A stretch of DNA of 64,000 nucleotides from Streptomyces sannanensis (GTDB taxonomy: Bacteria; Actinomycetota; Actinomycetes; Streptomycetales; Streptomycetaceae). The stretch spans positions 62,001 to 126,000 of the forward strand of contig NZ_BAAAYL010000001.1 of assembly GCF_039536205.1 (NCBI RefSeq), written 5' to 3'. Positions 18,620-27,591 of this stretch are shown one piece after another. Under the pieces are notes generated by a model. It saw only the letters and a program-made list of their open reading frames with translations. It made no database searches and had not been told where the DNA came from. The position numbers and the translations under genes were made by a program. The stretch's first letter is position 1; each line of letters starts with the position of its first letter.

Positions 18620-19642
18620 ATGACTACCGTAAGTCCCGCCCCCTCCATGCAGCTGAGGGAGCTCGTGTTCGGGGCGGCGTGCGCCGCGGCCGTACGGGCG
18701 GCGGCCCGGCTGGGCGTCGCCGACGCACTGGGGGACGCGCCCGCGACACCGGAGGACCTGGCGGCCGCGGTGAAGACGGAACCGCGTGCCCTGCGGCGGC
18801 TGCTGCGTGCCCTGTCCTGCTATGGGATCTTCGCCGAGACCGAGGACGGGAAGTTCGTCCACACCAGCATGTCCCGGCTGCTCCGCGACGACGATCCGCA
18901 CAGCCTGCGGTACATCTCCCTGTGGTGCACGGAGCCCTGGACCTGGGATGCCTGGCCGCGGCTCGACGAGGCGGTGCGTTCCGGCAGAAGCGTCTTCCAG
19001 GAGATCTACGGCAAGGGGTTCTTCGACTACCTGCACGAGGACGCACACGATTCGGCCCATGTGTTCAACCGGGCCATGACCACCTCCAGCAAGCAGTCGG
19101 CGGAGGAACTCGCGGAGCTCCTCGACCTCACCGGGGTGTCGTCGGTCGCGGACATCGGAGGCGGCCAGGGGCATGTGCTGGCGAGCCTGTTGGAGAAGCA
19201 CCCGGCCCTACGCGGGACCCTGCTCGATCTGCCACGCGTGGTGGAGAAGGCGGACCCCTCTCTGCGGCCCGGCGGCGCGCTCGCGGACCGGGTGCGTATC
19301 GTCCCCGGGGACTGCCGCGAGGACATCCCGGTCGAGGCCGATCTGTACATCATCAAGAACATCCTGGAATGGGACGACGACAGCACCCGGAGGACCCTGC
19401 GCAATGTCCTCGCCGTGGCCCGCCCCGGAGCCAGGGTCGTGGTCATCGAGAACCTCGTCGACGACACTCCCTCGATGAAGTTCACCACCGCGATGGACCT
19501 GATGCTCCTGCTCAACGTGGGCGGAGCGAAGCACACCAAGCAGAGCCTGGTGGAGCGGATCACCGAAGCCGGTCTGCGCGTCGGCGAGATCCGCCCTGTC
19601 AACGCGTACCTCCACGCGTTCGAATGCTCCGTCCCCGGCTGA
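18620..19642 (+). CDS. SAM-dependent O-methyltransferase (acetylserotonin/TcmN type)
   Basis: A 340-residue enzyme. The N-terminal dimerisation/winged-helix part (ARLGVADALGDAPATPEDLA) is followed by the SAM-binding glycine motif VADIGGGQGHVLASLLE near residue 176. Then come LPRVVEKADP, an acidic strand VPGDCREDIPVEADLYIIKN and the late DLMLLLNVGGAKHT motif, all typical of plant-type O-methyltransferases acting on aromatic polyketides. GAGG lies six bases before the ATG. It converges on the whiE operon. It may methylate the spore pigment, but the standard whiE set has no such gene, so this is inference. Confidence 0.88.
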   Translation: MTTVSPAPSMQLRELVFGAACAAAVRAAARLGVADALGDAPATPEDLAAAVKTEPRALRRLLRALSCYGIFAETEDGKFVHTSMSRLLRDDDPHSLRYISLWCTEPWTWDAWPRLDEAVRSGRSVFQEIYGKGFFDYLHEDAHDSAHVFNRAMTTSSKQSAEELAELLDLTGVSSVADIGGGQGHVLASLLEKHPALRGTLLDLPRVVEKADPSLRPGGALADRVRIVPGDCREDIPVEADLYIIKNILEWDDDSTRRTLRNVLAVARPGARVVVIENLVDDTPSMKFTTAMDLMLLLNVGGAKHTKQSLVERITEAGLRVGEIRPVNAYLHAFECSVPG

Positions 19643-19661
19643 GCGACCGGGTACTCACACA

Positions 19662-19704
19662 CCGATCGCCGGCTCCGCGTCCTGTCTGCGGAGCCGGCGA
19701 TCGG
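19662..19704. terminator. bidirectional hairpin terminator
   Basis: CCGATCGCCGGCTCCGC pairs perfectly with GCGGAGCCGGCGATCGG across a nine-base loop. It separates the plus-strand methyltransferase gene (stop at 19642) from the end of the minus-strand whiE operon (stop at 19726). Confidence 0.85.
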
Positions 19705-19725
19705 CGTGTTCACGGTCTGCGCCTG

Positions 19726-20057
19726 TCAGGCCGTGACCTCTCGCTCCCAGCGGTAGAACTCGTGGGCCATGGCGTCCTTCGGGCTCCGCCAGGTCAGCGG
19801 ATCGTACGCGCTCACGTGGGCGGAAAGCCGTTCGCTGACGTCCCGGAACGCCGGATGGTCCACCACCTTCGCGATCGCCGGCCCGGGCGGCCGGTCGGCC
19901 TCGACCAGGTGCAGGTACACATCACCGAACTGGAAGAGACTGCGGCGGGTGACCCCGACGAGGTGCGGCAGTTCGCCGCTGTCGGAGGCCGCGAAGATCT
20001 CGGCGATGTGCGGGGCCGATTCCGGGGCCATCCGGGCGACGATCAGGGCCTGATGCA

Positions 20058-20058
<1 letters not shown>
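19726..20058 (-). CDS. whiE-VII: TcmI-family polyketide cyclase (WhiE ORFVII-like)
   Basis: A 110-residue small cyclase: MHQALIVARMAPESAPHIAE, GVTRRSLFQFGDVYLHLVEA, and an ending with YDPLTWRSPKDAMAHEFYRW. These are TcmI-family hallmarks (dimeric ferredoxin-like fold). The enzyme would close later rings of the spore-pigment dodecaketide-class aromatic chain. Its ATG overlaps the TGA of the aromatase gene (TGATG), and it is the last gene of the operon. Confidence 0.93.
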
Positions 20059-20787
<729 letters not shown>

Positions 20788-20804
20788 GAAGGAGTTCTCC
20801 TTTC

Positions 20805-22055
20805 TCACGAATGAGCGTCGCTGCCGTGCCGTAGCACGAGCGCCGCATTGGAGCCCATGAGCCCCCGGCTGAGTACCAGTGCCGTACGCAGCTCGGCGGG
20901 GCGGGCGCTACCGGTGACCAGATCGAGGTCATGGCACACGTCGAACACATTGGGCGTGGGCGGTACGAGGCCGTTTTCCATGGCGAGCACCGCCGCCGCG
21001 GTGTCCAGCACCGGCGCTCCGCAGTACGCCCGCCCCGTGCCGGTCTTGGGCGCCGTGACCGGCACGCGCAGGCCGTGCTTGCCCAGGGCGTCGGCGATCG
21101 CCAGCGCTTCGGCACGGTCGGCCTCCGGTACGCCGAGCGCATCCGCGAACACCACGTCGATCTCCTCCGGAGCACAGCGGGCGTCCCGCAGCGCTCCGCG
21201 GATCGCATGGGCCAGTCCTTCCCGGGACTGCTCCCACTGGGAGGCCCCGGTGAAGGTCGCGGCGTGCCCGGCCAACCTGGCGCGGATCTTGGCGTCCCGA
21301 CGGCGAGCCGCCGTCTCCTCCTCGACCACGAGCATGGCGCCGCCTTCGGCGGGTACGAATCCGCAGGCGCCGGTGGTGTAGGGGCGGTAGGCCCGGGCCG
21401 GATCGTCACAGGTGCTGAGCTCCTCGTAGCCGAGCTGGCAGACGGCCGAGTACGGCGCCAGCGGTGCCTCGGCCGCACCCACCACGATCGTGTCGGTGCC
21501 GCGCCGGATGGCTCCGGCCGCGTGCGCGACCGCGTCCAGGCCGCCCGCTTCGTCACTTGCCACGACTCCGCACGGGCCCTTGAAGCCGCCGCGTATCGAT
21601 ATCTGGCCGGTGCTCGCCGCGTAGAACCAGGCGATGGACTGATACGGGCCGACGTAGCGGGATCCTTGTCCCCACAGCCTTTGCAGCTCACGCTGGCCGA
21701 ACTCACCGCCGCCGGATCCGGCGGCGGTGACCACTCCCACCGAGAACGGCGAGTCACTGTTCTCGGCACGGCTGAGCCGGGCGTCCTCCAGGGCGAGCTC
21801 GGTCGCGACCATCGCGAAATGGGTGAACCGGTCGGTCTGGACCAGGTAGCGCTCCTCGATCACCGAGGCGGGGTCGAATCCGCGGACCTCGCCGGCGATG
21901 CGGAGCGGCAGACGCGTACACCCGTCACGAGTGACCCGGTCGAGAACGCTGATGCCCTCCTTCGTGGACTTCCAGAAGGCATCCGTGCTCAACCCGTTGG
22001 GGGCTACGACACCGATGCCGGTGACGGCCGGACGCCGGCTGTGCGGGACGCTCAT
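20805..22055 (-). CDS. whiE-IV: ketosynthase-beta / chain length factor (WhiE ORFIV-like)
   Basis: A 416-residue KAS-like protein starting [20 protein letters not shown]. The position equivalent to the KS active Cys reads [18 protein letters not shown], so there is no Cys. Chain length factors commonly have Gln at this point; here the aligned residue appears to be Glu (SDEAGG). It pairs with KS-alpha to set chain length. Its ATG overlaps the KS-alpha TGA (ATGA), the usual coupling for equimolar heterodimers. A frame extension upstream to 22181 is just open sequence inside KS-alpha. Confidence 0.95.
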   Translation of the reverse strand: MSVPHSRRPAVTGIGVVAPNGLSTDAFWKSTKEGISVLDRVTRDGCTRLPLRIAGEVRGFDPASVIEERYLVQTDRFTHFAMVATELALEDARLSRAENSDSPFSVGVVTAAGSGGGEFGQRELQRLWGQGSRYVGPYQSIAWFYAASTGQISIRGGFKGPCGVVASDEAGGLDAVAHAAGAIRRGTDTIVVGAAEAPLAPYSAVCQLGYEELSTCDDPARAYRPYTTGACGFVPAEGGAMLVVEEETAARRRDAKIRARLAGHAATFTGASQWEQSREGLAHAIRGALRDARCAPEEIDVVFADALGVPEADRAEALAIADALGKHGLRVPVTAPKTGTGRAYCGAPVLDTAAAVLAMENGLVPPTPNVFDVCHDLDLVTGSARPAELRTALVLSRGLMGSNAALVLRHGSDAHS

Positions 22056-23320
22056 CTTGTCCTTCCTTCTGGTCGGGTCATGACCACGGCGGACTGGAAG
22101 CCGCCGAACCCGCTGCCGACCGAGAGCACACTGCGCAGCTTCAGGGGCCGCGCGGTGCGTGGCACATAGTCCAGGTCGCACTCGGGGTCCGGTGTCTCGT
22201 AGTTGGCCGTGGGCGGCACCACCTGTTTGGCGAGGGCCAGGACGCAGGCCACGATCTCTATCGCTCCGATGGCGCCCAGCGAGTGGCCCACCATGGATTT
22301 GATCGAGCTCATGGGCACGTCGTAGGCGTGTGCGCCCAGTGACCGCTTCACCGCGGCCGTCTCGTGCCGGTCGTTCTGCTGGGTGCCCGAGCCGTGCGCG
22401 TTGACATAGTCGATCTGCGAGCTGTCGACGCGGGCGTGGTCGAGCGCGGTGTCGATCGCCCGGGCCATTTCCAGGCCCTCGCGGGTGAGACCGGTCATGT
22501 GGTACGCATTGCCGAAGGTGGCGTAGCCGCCTATTTCGCAGTACACGGTGGCACCGCGGGCACGGGCGTGTTCCAGCTCCTCCAGGACGAGCACCGCTCC
22601 GCCCTCTCCCATGACGAATCCGTCACGGTGGAGGTCGAAGGGCCGCGAGGCATGGCCCGGGTCGTCGTTGTTCGGAGAGGTCGCCTTGATGGCGTCGAAG
22701 CACGCCATCGTGATCGGGGAGATCGGCGAGTCCGACGCACCGGCGACGCAGACGTCGACCCTGCCGTCCTCGATGGCCTGGAAGGCGTAACCGATGGCGT
22801 CGAGCCCGGAGGTGCAGCCCGTGGAGACGGTCTGCACCGGGCCGTGCGCACCGGTCTGCTGGGCCACTTCGGAGGCGAGCGCGCTCGGTGAGAACGCCCG
22901 GTGCAGATGGGGACCCGCCAAGCGGTGGTCCACGTCCCAGCGTCGGCCGGAGCCGCTGACCGCGACGTAGTCGTGCTCGAGACGGGTGGTGCCCCCGACG
23001 GCGGTGCCCAGGGACACCCCTATACGCCAGGGATCCTCCTTCTCGGGGTCCAGGCCCGCGTCGCGTATCGCCTCGCGAGCCGCGACCATGGCGAACTGGA
23101 CGTAGCGGTCGGCGCGTTGCGCCGTCTCCGCGTCGATGCCGTGGTCCGCCGGATCGAAGTCGCACTCGGCGGCGATGCGCGAGCGGAAGCCCTTCGGGTC
23201 GAAGAGAGTGATCCCCCGCGTAGCGGTCCTGCCGTTCGCCAGGAGGTCCCAGAACGCCGGCACGCCCAGGCCGCCCGGGGCCACGACACCGACCCCGGTG
23301 ACCGCCACGCGCCGGGTCAT
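22052..23320 (-). CDS. whiE-III: ketosynthase-alpha (WhiE ORFIII-like)
   Basis: A 422-residue ketosynthase. The catalytic residues are visible: Cys169 in [12 protein letters not shown], His309 in [11 protein letters not shown] and His346 in [11 protein letters not shown]. It catalyses the decarboxylative condensations of malonyl-ACP with the KS-beta partner. The start ATG overlaps the cupin stop by four bases. Layout and sequence match the sporulation-pigment KS rather than an antibiotic KS, because the whole gene order is that of whiE. Confidence 0.97.
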   Translation of the reverse strand: MTRRVAVTGVGVVAPGGLGVPAFWDLLANGRTATRGITLFDPKGFRSRIAAECDFDPADHGIDAETAQRADRYVQFAMVAAREAIRDAGLDPEKEDPWRIGVSLGTAVGGTTRLEHDYVAVSGSGRRWDVDHRLAGPHLHRAFSPSALASEVAQQTGAHGPVQTVSTGCTSGLDAIGYAFQAIEDGRVDVCVAGASDSPISPITMACFDAIKATSPNNDDPGHASRPFDLHRDGFVMGEGGAVLVLEELEHARARGATVYCEIGGYATFGNAYHMTGLTREGLEMARAIDTALDHARVDSSQIDYVNAHGSGTQQNDRHETAAVKRSLGAHAYDVPMSSIKSMVGHSLGAIGAIEIVACVLALAKQVVPPTANYETPDPECDLDYVPRTARPLKLRSVLSVGSGFGGFQSAVVMTRPEGRTR

Positions 23321-23757
23321 GAAACTGCCCCGGTTCGTTCAGGCGGGGCGGCCTCTGTGGCTCCCTCCATCGCTGTGTCCTCCGTGTCGACGTGGCCGAG
23401 TTCCGGACGGGGGGCCAGCGGACCCAGGTGGAAGACCAGGCGGGCCTCCACGTCCCCCACATTGCGGAAGCGGTGCCGCATGTAGGGGGGAATCAGCAGC
23501 CCCTGGTCGGGCCGGATCCGGTAGGGCTCCCCGTCCAGGTCCACTTCGAGCGCACCGCTCACGACGTACACGAATTCCTCGGAGTACGGGTGGTAGTGCT
23601 CGCCGATGCGCTCGCCGGGCTGCACGAGGGCCAGCCCCATGAACCCGCTGGTGGCCCCAACCGTCGTGGGCGTGAGCATGGCGCGCAGGTCACCTCCGCG
23701 TCTGCGGTTGGGCTGCGTCTCGCTGAGGTCCACGACGCGAGGGCGGTTTGTGGTCAT
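23317..23757 (-). CDS. whiE-II: cupin protein (WhiE ORFII-like)
   Basis: A 146-residue single-cupin protein: [20 protein letters not shown] is motif 1 (two His and a Glu for the metal), and [20 protein letters not shown] is motif 2. WhiE ORFII-type cupins sit directly upstream of the KS-alpha gene in spore-pigment clusters; a role in oxidative tailoring or product release has been suggested but not settled. The stop overlaps the KS-alpha start. Confidence 0.92.
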   Translation of the reverse strand: MTTNRPRVVDLSETQPNRRRGGDLRAMLTPTTVGATSGFMGLALVQPGERIGEHYHPYSEEFVYVVSGALEVDLDGEPYRIRPDQGLLIPPYMRHRFRNVGDVEARLVFHLGPLAPRPELGHVDTEDTAMEGATEAAPPERTGAVS

Positions 23758-23775
23758 GATGTGTCTCCTGCAGGG

Positions 23776-24891
23776 TCAGGCATCCGGGGACCGGCGGTCG
23801 GTGATCAGTCGCATGTCGGCGCGCTCGAGGAAGCGCACGACCTCCTTCTCGTCTTCCAGGGATCCGGTCACGCTCTCGTCGAGCAGCCGTGCCAGAACGG
23901 CCGACTTGCGGGGGCCCTGGACTCCGAGCGCCTGGAAGGGCACGGCGTCGATGGGTCCGTGTGCGTTGATGAGCCGGACGACGATGTCGTCGCGCTGGAA
24001 GATCGTCGTGCTGGTGATGGGGCACGCGGGGTCGTCGAGCGACGCCTCGTCCTGAGTGGCGAGAAGTCGCGCCAGGGCCATACCGCACCCCTGCTTGGCC
24101 GGATAGATGAGGGCGTGCCTCGTCAGATCCGGGGATTCCTGCGCGTCGGCCGCGACGTGATGCACTGCCGGGAGCGCTGCCCGGGTGAAGAACACCCTGG
24201 CGGAGTCGGGATCGCCGAGGTCACGGTCCTGCTCCAGATACGGGTTGATGGCCTCCTCGACGGCCCTGATCTCCGGCTGCCGGGCCACGTGGCGCAGCGC
24301 GGCAAGGAGATCGCCCTGCACCTCGACCGCTCGTACGACGCGGTTTCCGTGCATGTAGAGGGAAGTGCGCCGCAGCCGTGTGGTGTCGTCCACCTGCGCC
24401 TCGGGCGAGGTGTATCCGGCCAGGATCTCCGCGACCTTGTCCTCGCTGCCCGGCTTGACGGTGAAGGTGAGAGCGTGGCGGACCACGCCGTCCCCCACCC
24501 GGGGCGAGGCCTGCAGCCGTCCCTTGGTCTGCGAGGCAGTGACTGAGGAGGTGATGCCCGTCTCCCTCAGAATGCTGAACCGCAGAGACCGGGTGTCCCT
24601 CACACAGCCGTGCAGCGGTCGGACCGTCTGCACGTGCTCCTCACTGTTCACCCAGGCGAGGAAGGGCGGGGCGCTCTCCCATTCGCTGGTGATGAGCCAC
24701 TGCGAGGGGTTCTCGATCGACTGGCACAGCTGGTCGCTGATGTGACCGGGAACGGACGCCACTTGGTTGCGCAGGAGCTCATATGCCTCGAGGAATTGCT
24801 GCTGAGCTCCGTCATGAAGGTCCAGCAGCAATACGACGCGGAGCCTGGAGCCGTCGAAGGCGGACTGGGATATACGTTCCGAGATGGTCAT
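23776..24891 (-). CDS. whiE-I: SchA/CurD-like domain protein (WhiE ORFI-like)
   Basis: A 371-residue protein of the SchA/CurD family, which is limited to spore-pigment clusters. It appears to hold tandem ferredoxin-like (antibiotic monooxygenase-type) repeats: RVVLLLDLHDGAQQQFLEAY, VRHALTFTVKPGSEDKVAEI and TRHALIYPAKQGCGMALARL. The ATG at 24891 (MTISERISQS) has GGAG eight bases upstream and is preferred over the ATG at 24912. It is the first gene of the minus-strand whiE operon. Confidence 0.9.
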   Translation of the reverse strand: MTISERISQSAFDGSRLRVVLLLDLHDGAQQQFLEAYELLRNQVASVPGHISDQLCQSIENPSQWLITSEWESAPPFLAWVNSEEHVQTVRPLHGCVRDTRSLRFSILRETGITSSVTASQTKGRLQASPRVGDGVVRHALTFTVKPGSEDKVAEILAGYTSPEAQVDDTTRLRRTSLYMHGNRVVRAVEVQGDLLAALRHVARQPEIRAVEEAINPYLEQDRDLGDPDSARVFFTRAALPAVHHVAADAQESPDLTRHALIYPAKQGCGMALARLLATQDEASLDDPACPITSTTIFQRDDIVVRLINAHGPIDAVPFQALGVQGPRKSAVLARLLDESVTGSLEDEKEVVRFLERADMRLITDRRSPDA

Positions 24892-25071
24892 CCTGCACAC
24901 TCCAGTCGTCATGGATTCCGAGTGATGATCCGGCGGTGCCGGAATTTGATCGTGAGCCGGTACCACCGGCGGCGCGAGTTACGTGAACCACGCGGGTGAA
25001 TGGGCGAGCGAACCGCTCCCCCGAGGGCATGGAAACACCATCCCCAAAGGTGGCTGGAAATGGAGTCATTG
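24892..25071. promoter_or_regulatory. divergent whiE promoter region
   Basis: 180 bases separate the first gene of the whiE operon from the divergent hydroxylase gene. In S. coelicolor the corresponding region holds two sporulation-specific promoters, of which the one for the hydroxylase depends on SigF. By position this segment should do the same. I could not identify the -10/-35 boxes by eye. Confidence 0.6.
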
Positions 25072-26706
25072 ATGAACGAAGAGTTCGACCACCGGGTGCC
25101 GGTCCTCATCGTGGGCGGCTCCCTGGTGGGCCTGTCCTCCTCGCTGTTCCTGGGCCGACTCGGCATCAGGCACATGCTGGTCGAGAAGCATGCGGGCACC
25201 TCGATGCATCCGCGCGGACGCGGGAACAATGTGCGCACGATGGAGCTGTTCCGGGTCGCCGGAGCGGAGCAGCGGATCAAGGACGCCGCCTCGATCCTGG
25301 CCGGCAACCACGGAATCCTGCAGACGTCCTCGCTCACCGACGACGAGGGCGAGTGGCTGTTCAAGAAGATCGACCCCGGTGACACACTTGCGCGTTTCAG
25401 CCCGAGCACATGGTGTCTGTGCAGTCAGAACGACCTGGAACCGGTGCTCTTGACCTGCGCCCGCGAGTACACGGGCGACCTGCGCTACTCGACCCAGATG
25501 CTGTCCTTCGAACAGGACGCGGAGGGTGTCACCGCGATCGTGAAGAACCGGGACACCGGCGAGCACTCCACGGTCCGCGCGGACTACCTCATCGCGGCCG
25601 ACGGTCCCAGGAGCCCGATCCGGGAGCGGCTCGGCATCGGCCACACAGGGCCCGGCGACCTGTTCCACAACGTCAGCATCACCTTCGACTCCCGCGAGCT
25701 CGCCGATATCGTGGGCGACCGGCGCTTCATCGTCTGCTACCTGACCGACCCCGACGGCGACGGGGCGCTGCTGCCGGTGGACAACCGGGAGAAGTGGGTG
25801 ATCCATGTGCCCTGGCACCCCGACCGGGGTGAGACGCTGGAGGACTTCACCGACGAGCGGTGCGTCGAGCACATCAAGAAGGCGACCGGCGTCTCCGGTC
25901 TGGACGTCAGGATCACCGGAAAGGCCCCGTGGCACGCCGCGGAGCGCGTCGCGGAGCGGTACGCGGACCGCCGGGTCTTCCTCGTGGGGGACTCCGCCCA
26001 CGAGATGTCCCCCACCGGGGCGTTCGGGTCCAACACCGGCATCCAGGACGCGCACAACATCGCCTGGAAGCTCGCCGCCGTACTGGAGGGCTGGGCGGGC
26101 CCCGGCCTCCTGGAGACGTACGAGATGGAACGCCTGCCGCTGGCCCGGGCCACCAGTGCGCGTGCCTCCGCCCGTTCCGTGGAGCACAGCCACCCGGGGT
26201 ACGCCCCCGCTCCCGGCGTGGGCGGCGGGAGGCAGAGCGGAATGCTCACGGTGGCCATGGGATACCGCTATCCCCGCGGCGCTGTCCTGGGAGCCGACTC
26301 CGAACTGCCCGTCGTACCCGAACGGATGCAGCTGGGCGGTGAGCCGGGCACCCGGGCCCCACACATGTGGGTCCGCCGGTCCGGCAAGCGGATCTCCACG
26401 CTCGACCTCTACGAGCGCTCCTTCGTCCTCCTCAGCGGGGCCGAGGGCAAGGACTGGCACGCGGCGGCGTCACGCGTCGCCGAGCAGCTGTCCCTGCGGC
26501 TGGACGCCTACCGGGTGGACAGCGGGCCGGAGGCCGAACTTGCCCCCGAGAACGGAGCCGACTGGGCCGAGGTCCACGGCACGACGGCCGGAGGTGCGGT
26601 CCTGGTGCGCCCGGACGGCTTTGTCGCCTGGCGCGCGGCCGGTCCCGTTCCCGAGCCGGAGGCGGTGCTTCACGAGGTCATGACCTCACTGCTCCGCCCG
26701 GCCTGA
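25072..26706 (+). CDS. whiE-VIII: FAD-dependent polyketide hydroxylase (WhiE ORFVIII-like)
   Basis: A 544-residue class A flavoprotein monooxygenase. The Rossmann motif is VPVLIVGGSLVGLSSSLFLG, the DG motif DYLIAADGPRSPIRERLG, and the FAD ribityl motif VFLVGDSAHEMSPTGAFGSN; a C-terminal thioredoxin-like domain follows. It hydroxylates the aromatic spore pigment. The ATG at 25072 has GGAG seven bases upstream; an ATG four codons earlier lacks a site. It is transcribed away from the whiE operon, as in S. coelicolor. Confidence 0.95.
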   Translation: MNEEFDHRVPVLIVGGSLVGLSSSLFLGRLGIRHMLVEKHAGTSMHPRGRGNNVRTMELFRVAGAEQRIKDAASILAGNHGILQTSSLTDDEGEWLFKKIDPGDTLARFSPSTWCLCSQNDLEPVLLTCAREYTGDLRYSTQMLSFEQDAEGVTAIVKNRDTGEHSTVRADYLIAADGPRSPIRERLGIGHTGPGDLFHNVSITFDSRELADIVGDRRFIVCYLTDPDGDGALLPVDNREKWVIHVPWHPDRGETLEDFTDERCVEHIKKATGVSGLDVRITGKAPWHAAERVAERYADRRVFLVGDSAHEMSPTGAFGSNTGIQDAHNIAWKLAAVLEGWAGPGLLETYEMERLPLARATSARASARSVEHSHPGYAPAPGVGGGRQSGMLTVAMGYRYPRGAVLGADSELPVVPERMQLGGEPGTRAPHMWVRRSGKRISTLDLYERSFVLLSGAEGKDWHAAASRVAEQLSLRLDAYRVDSGPEAELAPENGADWAEVHGTTAGGAVLVRPDGFVAWRAAGPVPEPEAVLHEVMTSLLRPA

Positions 26707-26737
26707 TCCGCCGGACGGGTGATCCGCCGGACACCTC

Positions 26738-27157
26738 TCAGAGCGCCCTCAACCCCTCGATCACTTCTCGCAGAATCTTCTCGTCCGGGAGCTGTGCGGG
26801 GGGTACGGGCCGGCTGACCTTGACGAAACCGCCTTCCAGCAGGTCCCCCAGCAGGACCCGGACCACGCCCACCGGCAGATCGGCGTCGGCCGCGAGTTCG
26901 GCGACCGACTGCGTCTGGGAACTGCACAGCCCGAGCAAGGTGCGGTGCTCGGGGCCGAGCAGCGACGCGTCGACGGATCCGTGCGAAGTGTCGACGACGA
27001 CGAGCGCGATGAGGTCGAACCGCACCCCGCTCGGACCGGGTTTGGTCCGTCCGCCCGTCATGGCGTACGGACGGACCAGGGGTCCGGCTTCCGCGTCGTA
27101 CCAGCGGCCGTCGGGCAGATGCTCGGTCATGGGACGTGTCTCTCTGCCGCTGGTCAC
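26738..27157 (-). CDS. cvnC: conservon protein CvnC (DUF742)
   Basis: A 139-residue DUF742 protein. VRPYAMTGGRTKPGPSGVRF is the family-specific start region, and a winged-helix segment follows (GLCSSQTQSVAELAADADLP ... VRVLLGDLLEGGFVKV). The GTG at 27157 overlaps the CvnB stop (GTGA); an ATG nine codons in is an alternative. In conservons CvnC sits with CvnB and the CvnA kinase at the membrane. No cvnD follows it: the next gene is the convergent whiE hydroxylase. Confidence 0.9.
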   Translation of the reverse strand: MTSGRETRPMTEHLPDGRWYDAEAGPLVRPYAMTGGRTKPGPSGVRFDLIALVVVDTSHGSVDASLLGPEHRTLLGLCSSQTQSVAELAADADLPVGVVRVLLGDLLEGGFVKVSRPVPPAQLPDEKILREVIEGLRAL

Positions 27158-27591
27158 CCGGCCGCCGGGGGCTGGGCCGGGTGCCGTGCCGGGGTGGCCA
27201 GGTGCTCGCCGACCCGGTTCACCAGCCTGGCCATCTCATAGGCGATCAGACCCACGTCCGCGGTGACGGAACTGAGCACCGCAAGGCAGGAGCCGTCCCC
27301 GGCCGCCGCGACGAAGAGGAAACCCTCGTCCATCTCGACCATCGTCTGGCGTACTCCGCCGACCCGGAAATGCCGGCCCACGCCCTTGGCAAGGCTGTGG
27401 AAGCCGGAGGCCACGGCGGCCAGGTGCTCGGCGTCCTCGCGGGACAGGGCGCTGGAGGCGCCGACGGCGAGGCCGTCGTTGGACAGCACCACCGCGTGCC
27501 TGACCTCCGCGACCCGGAGGACGAGGTCGTCCAGCAGCCAGTCGAGTTCACCGGAGCGGGGCGCGGTGTCCATCCTGTGGTGCTCGATCAT
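27154..27591 (-). CDS. cvnB: conservon protein CvnB (roadblock/LC7)
   Basis: A 145-residue roadblock/LC7 protein: ELDWLLDDLVLRVAEVRHAV, LSNDGLAVGASSALSREDAE, and GFLFVAAAGDGSCLAVLSS. This family binds and regulates small Ras-like GTPases, in conservons the CvnD protein. The ATG overlaps the CvnA stop by four bases, and its own stop overlaps cvnC, so A-B-C are one translationally coupled unit. Confidence 0.92.
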   Translation of the reverse strand: MIEHHRMDTAPRSGELDWLLDDLVLRVAEVRHAVVLSNDGLAVGASSALSREDAEHLAAVASGFHSLAKGVGRHFRVGGVRQTMVEMDEGFLFVAAAGDGSCLAVLSSVTADVGLIAYEMARLVNRVGEHLATPARHPAQPPAAG

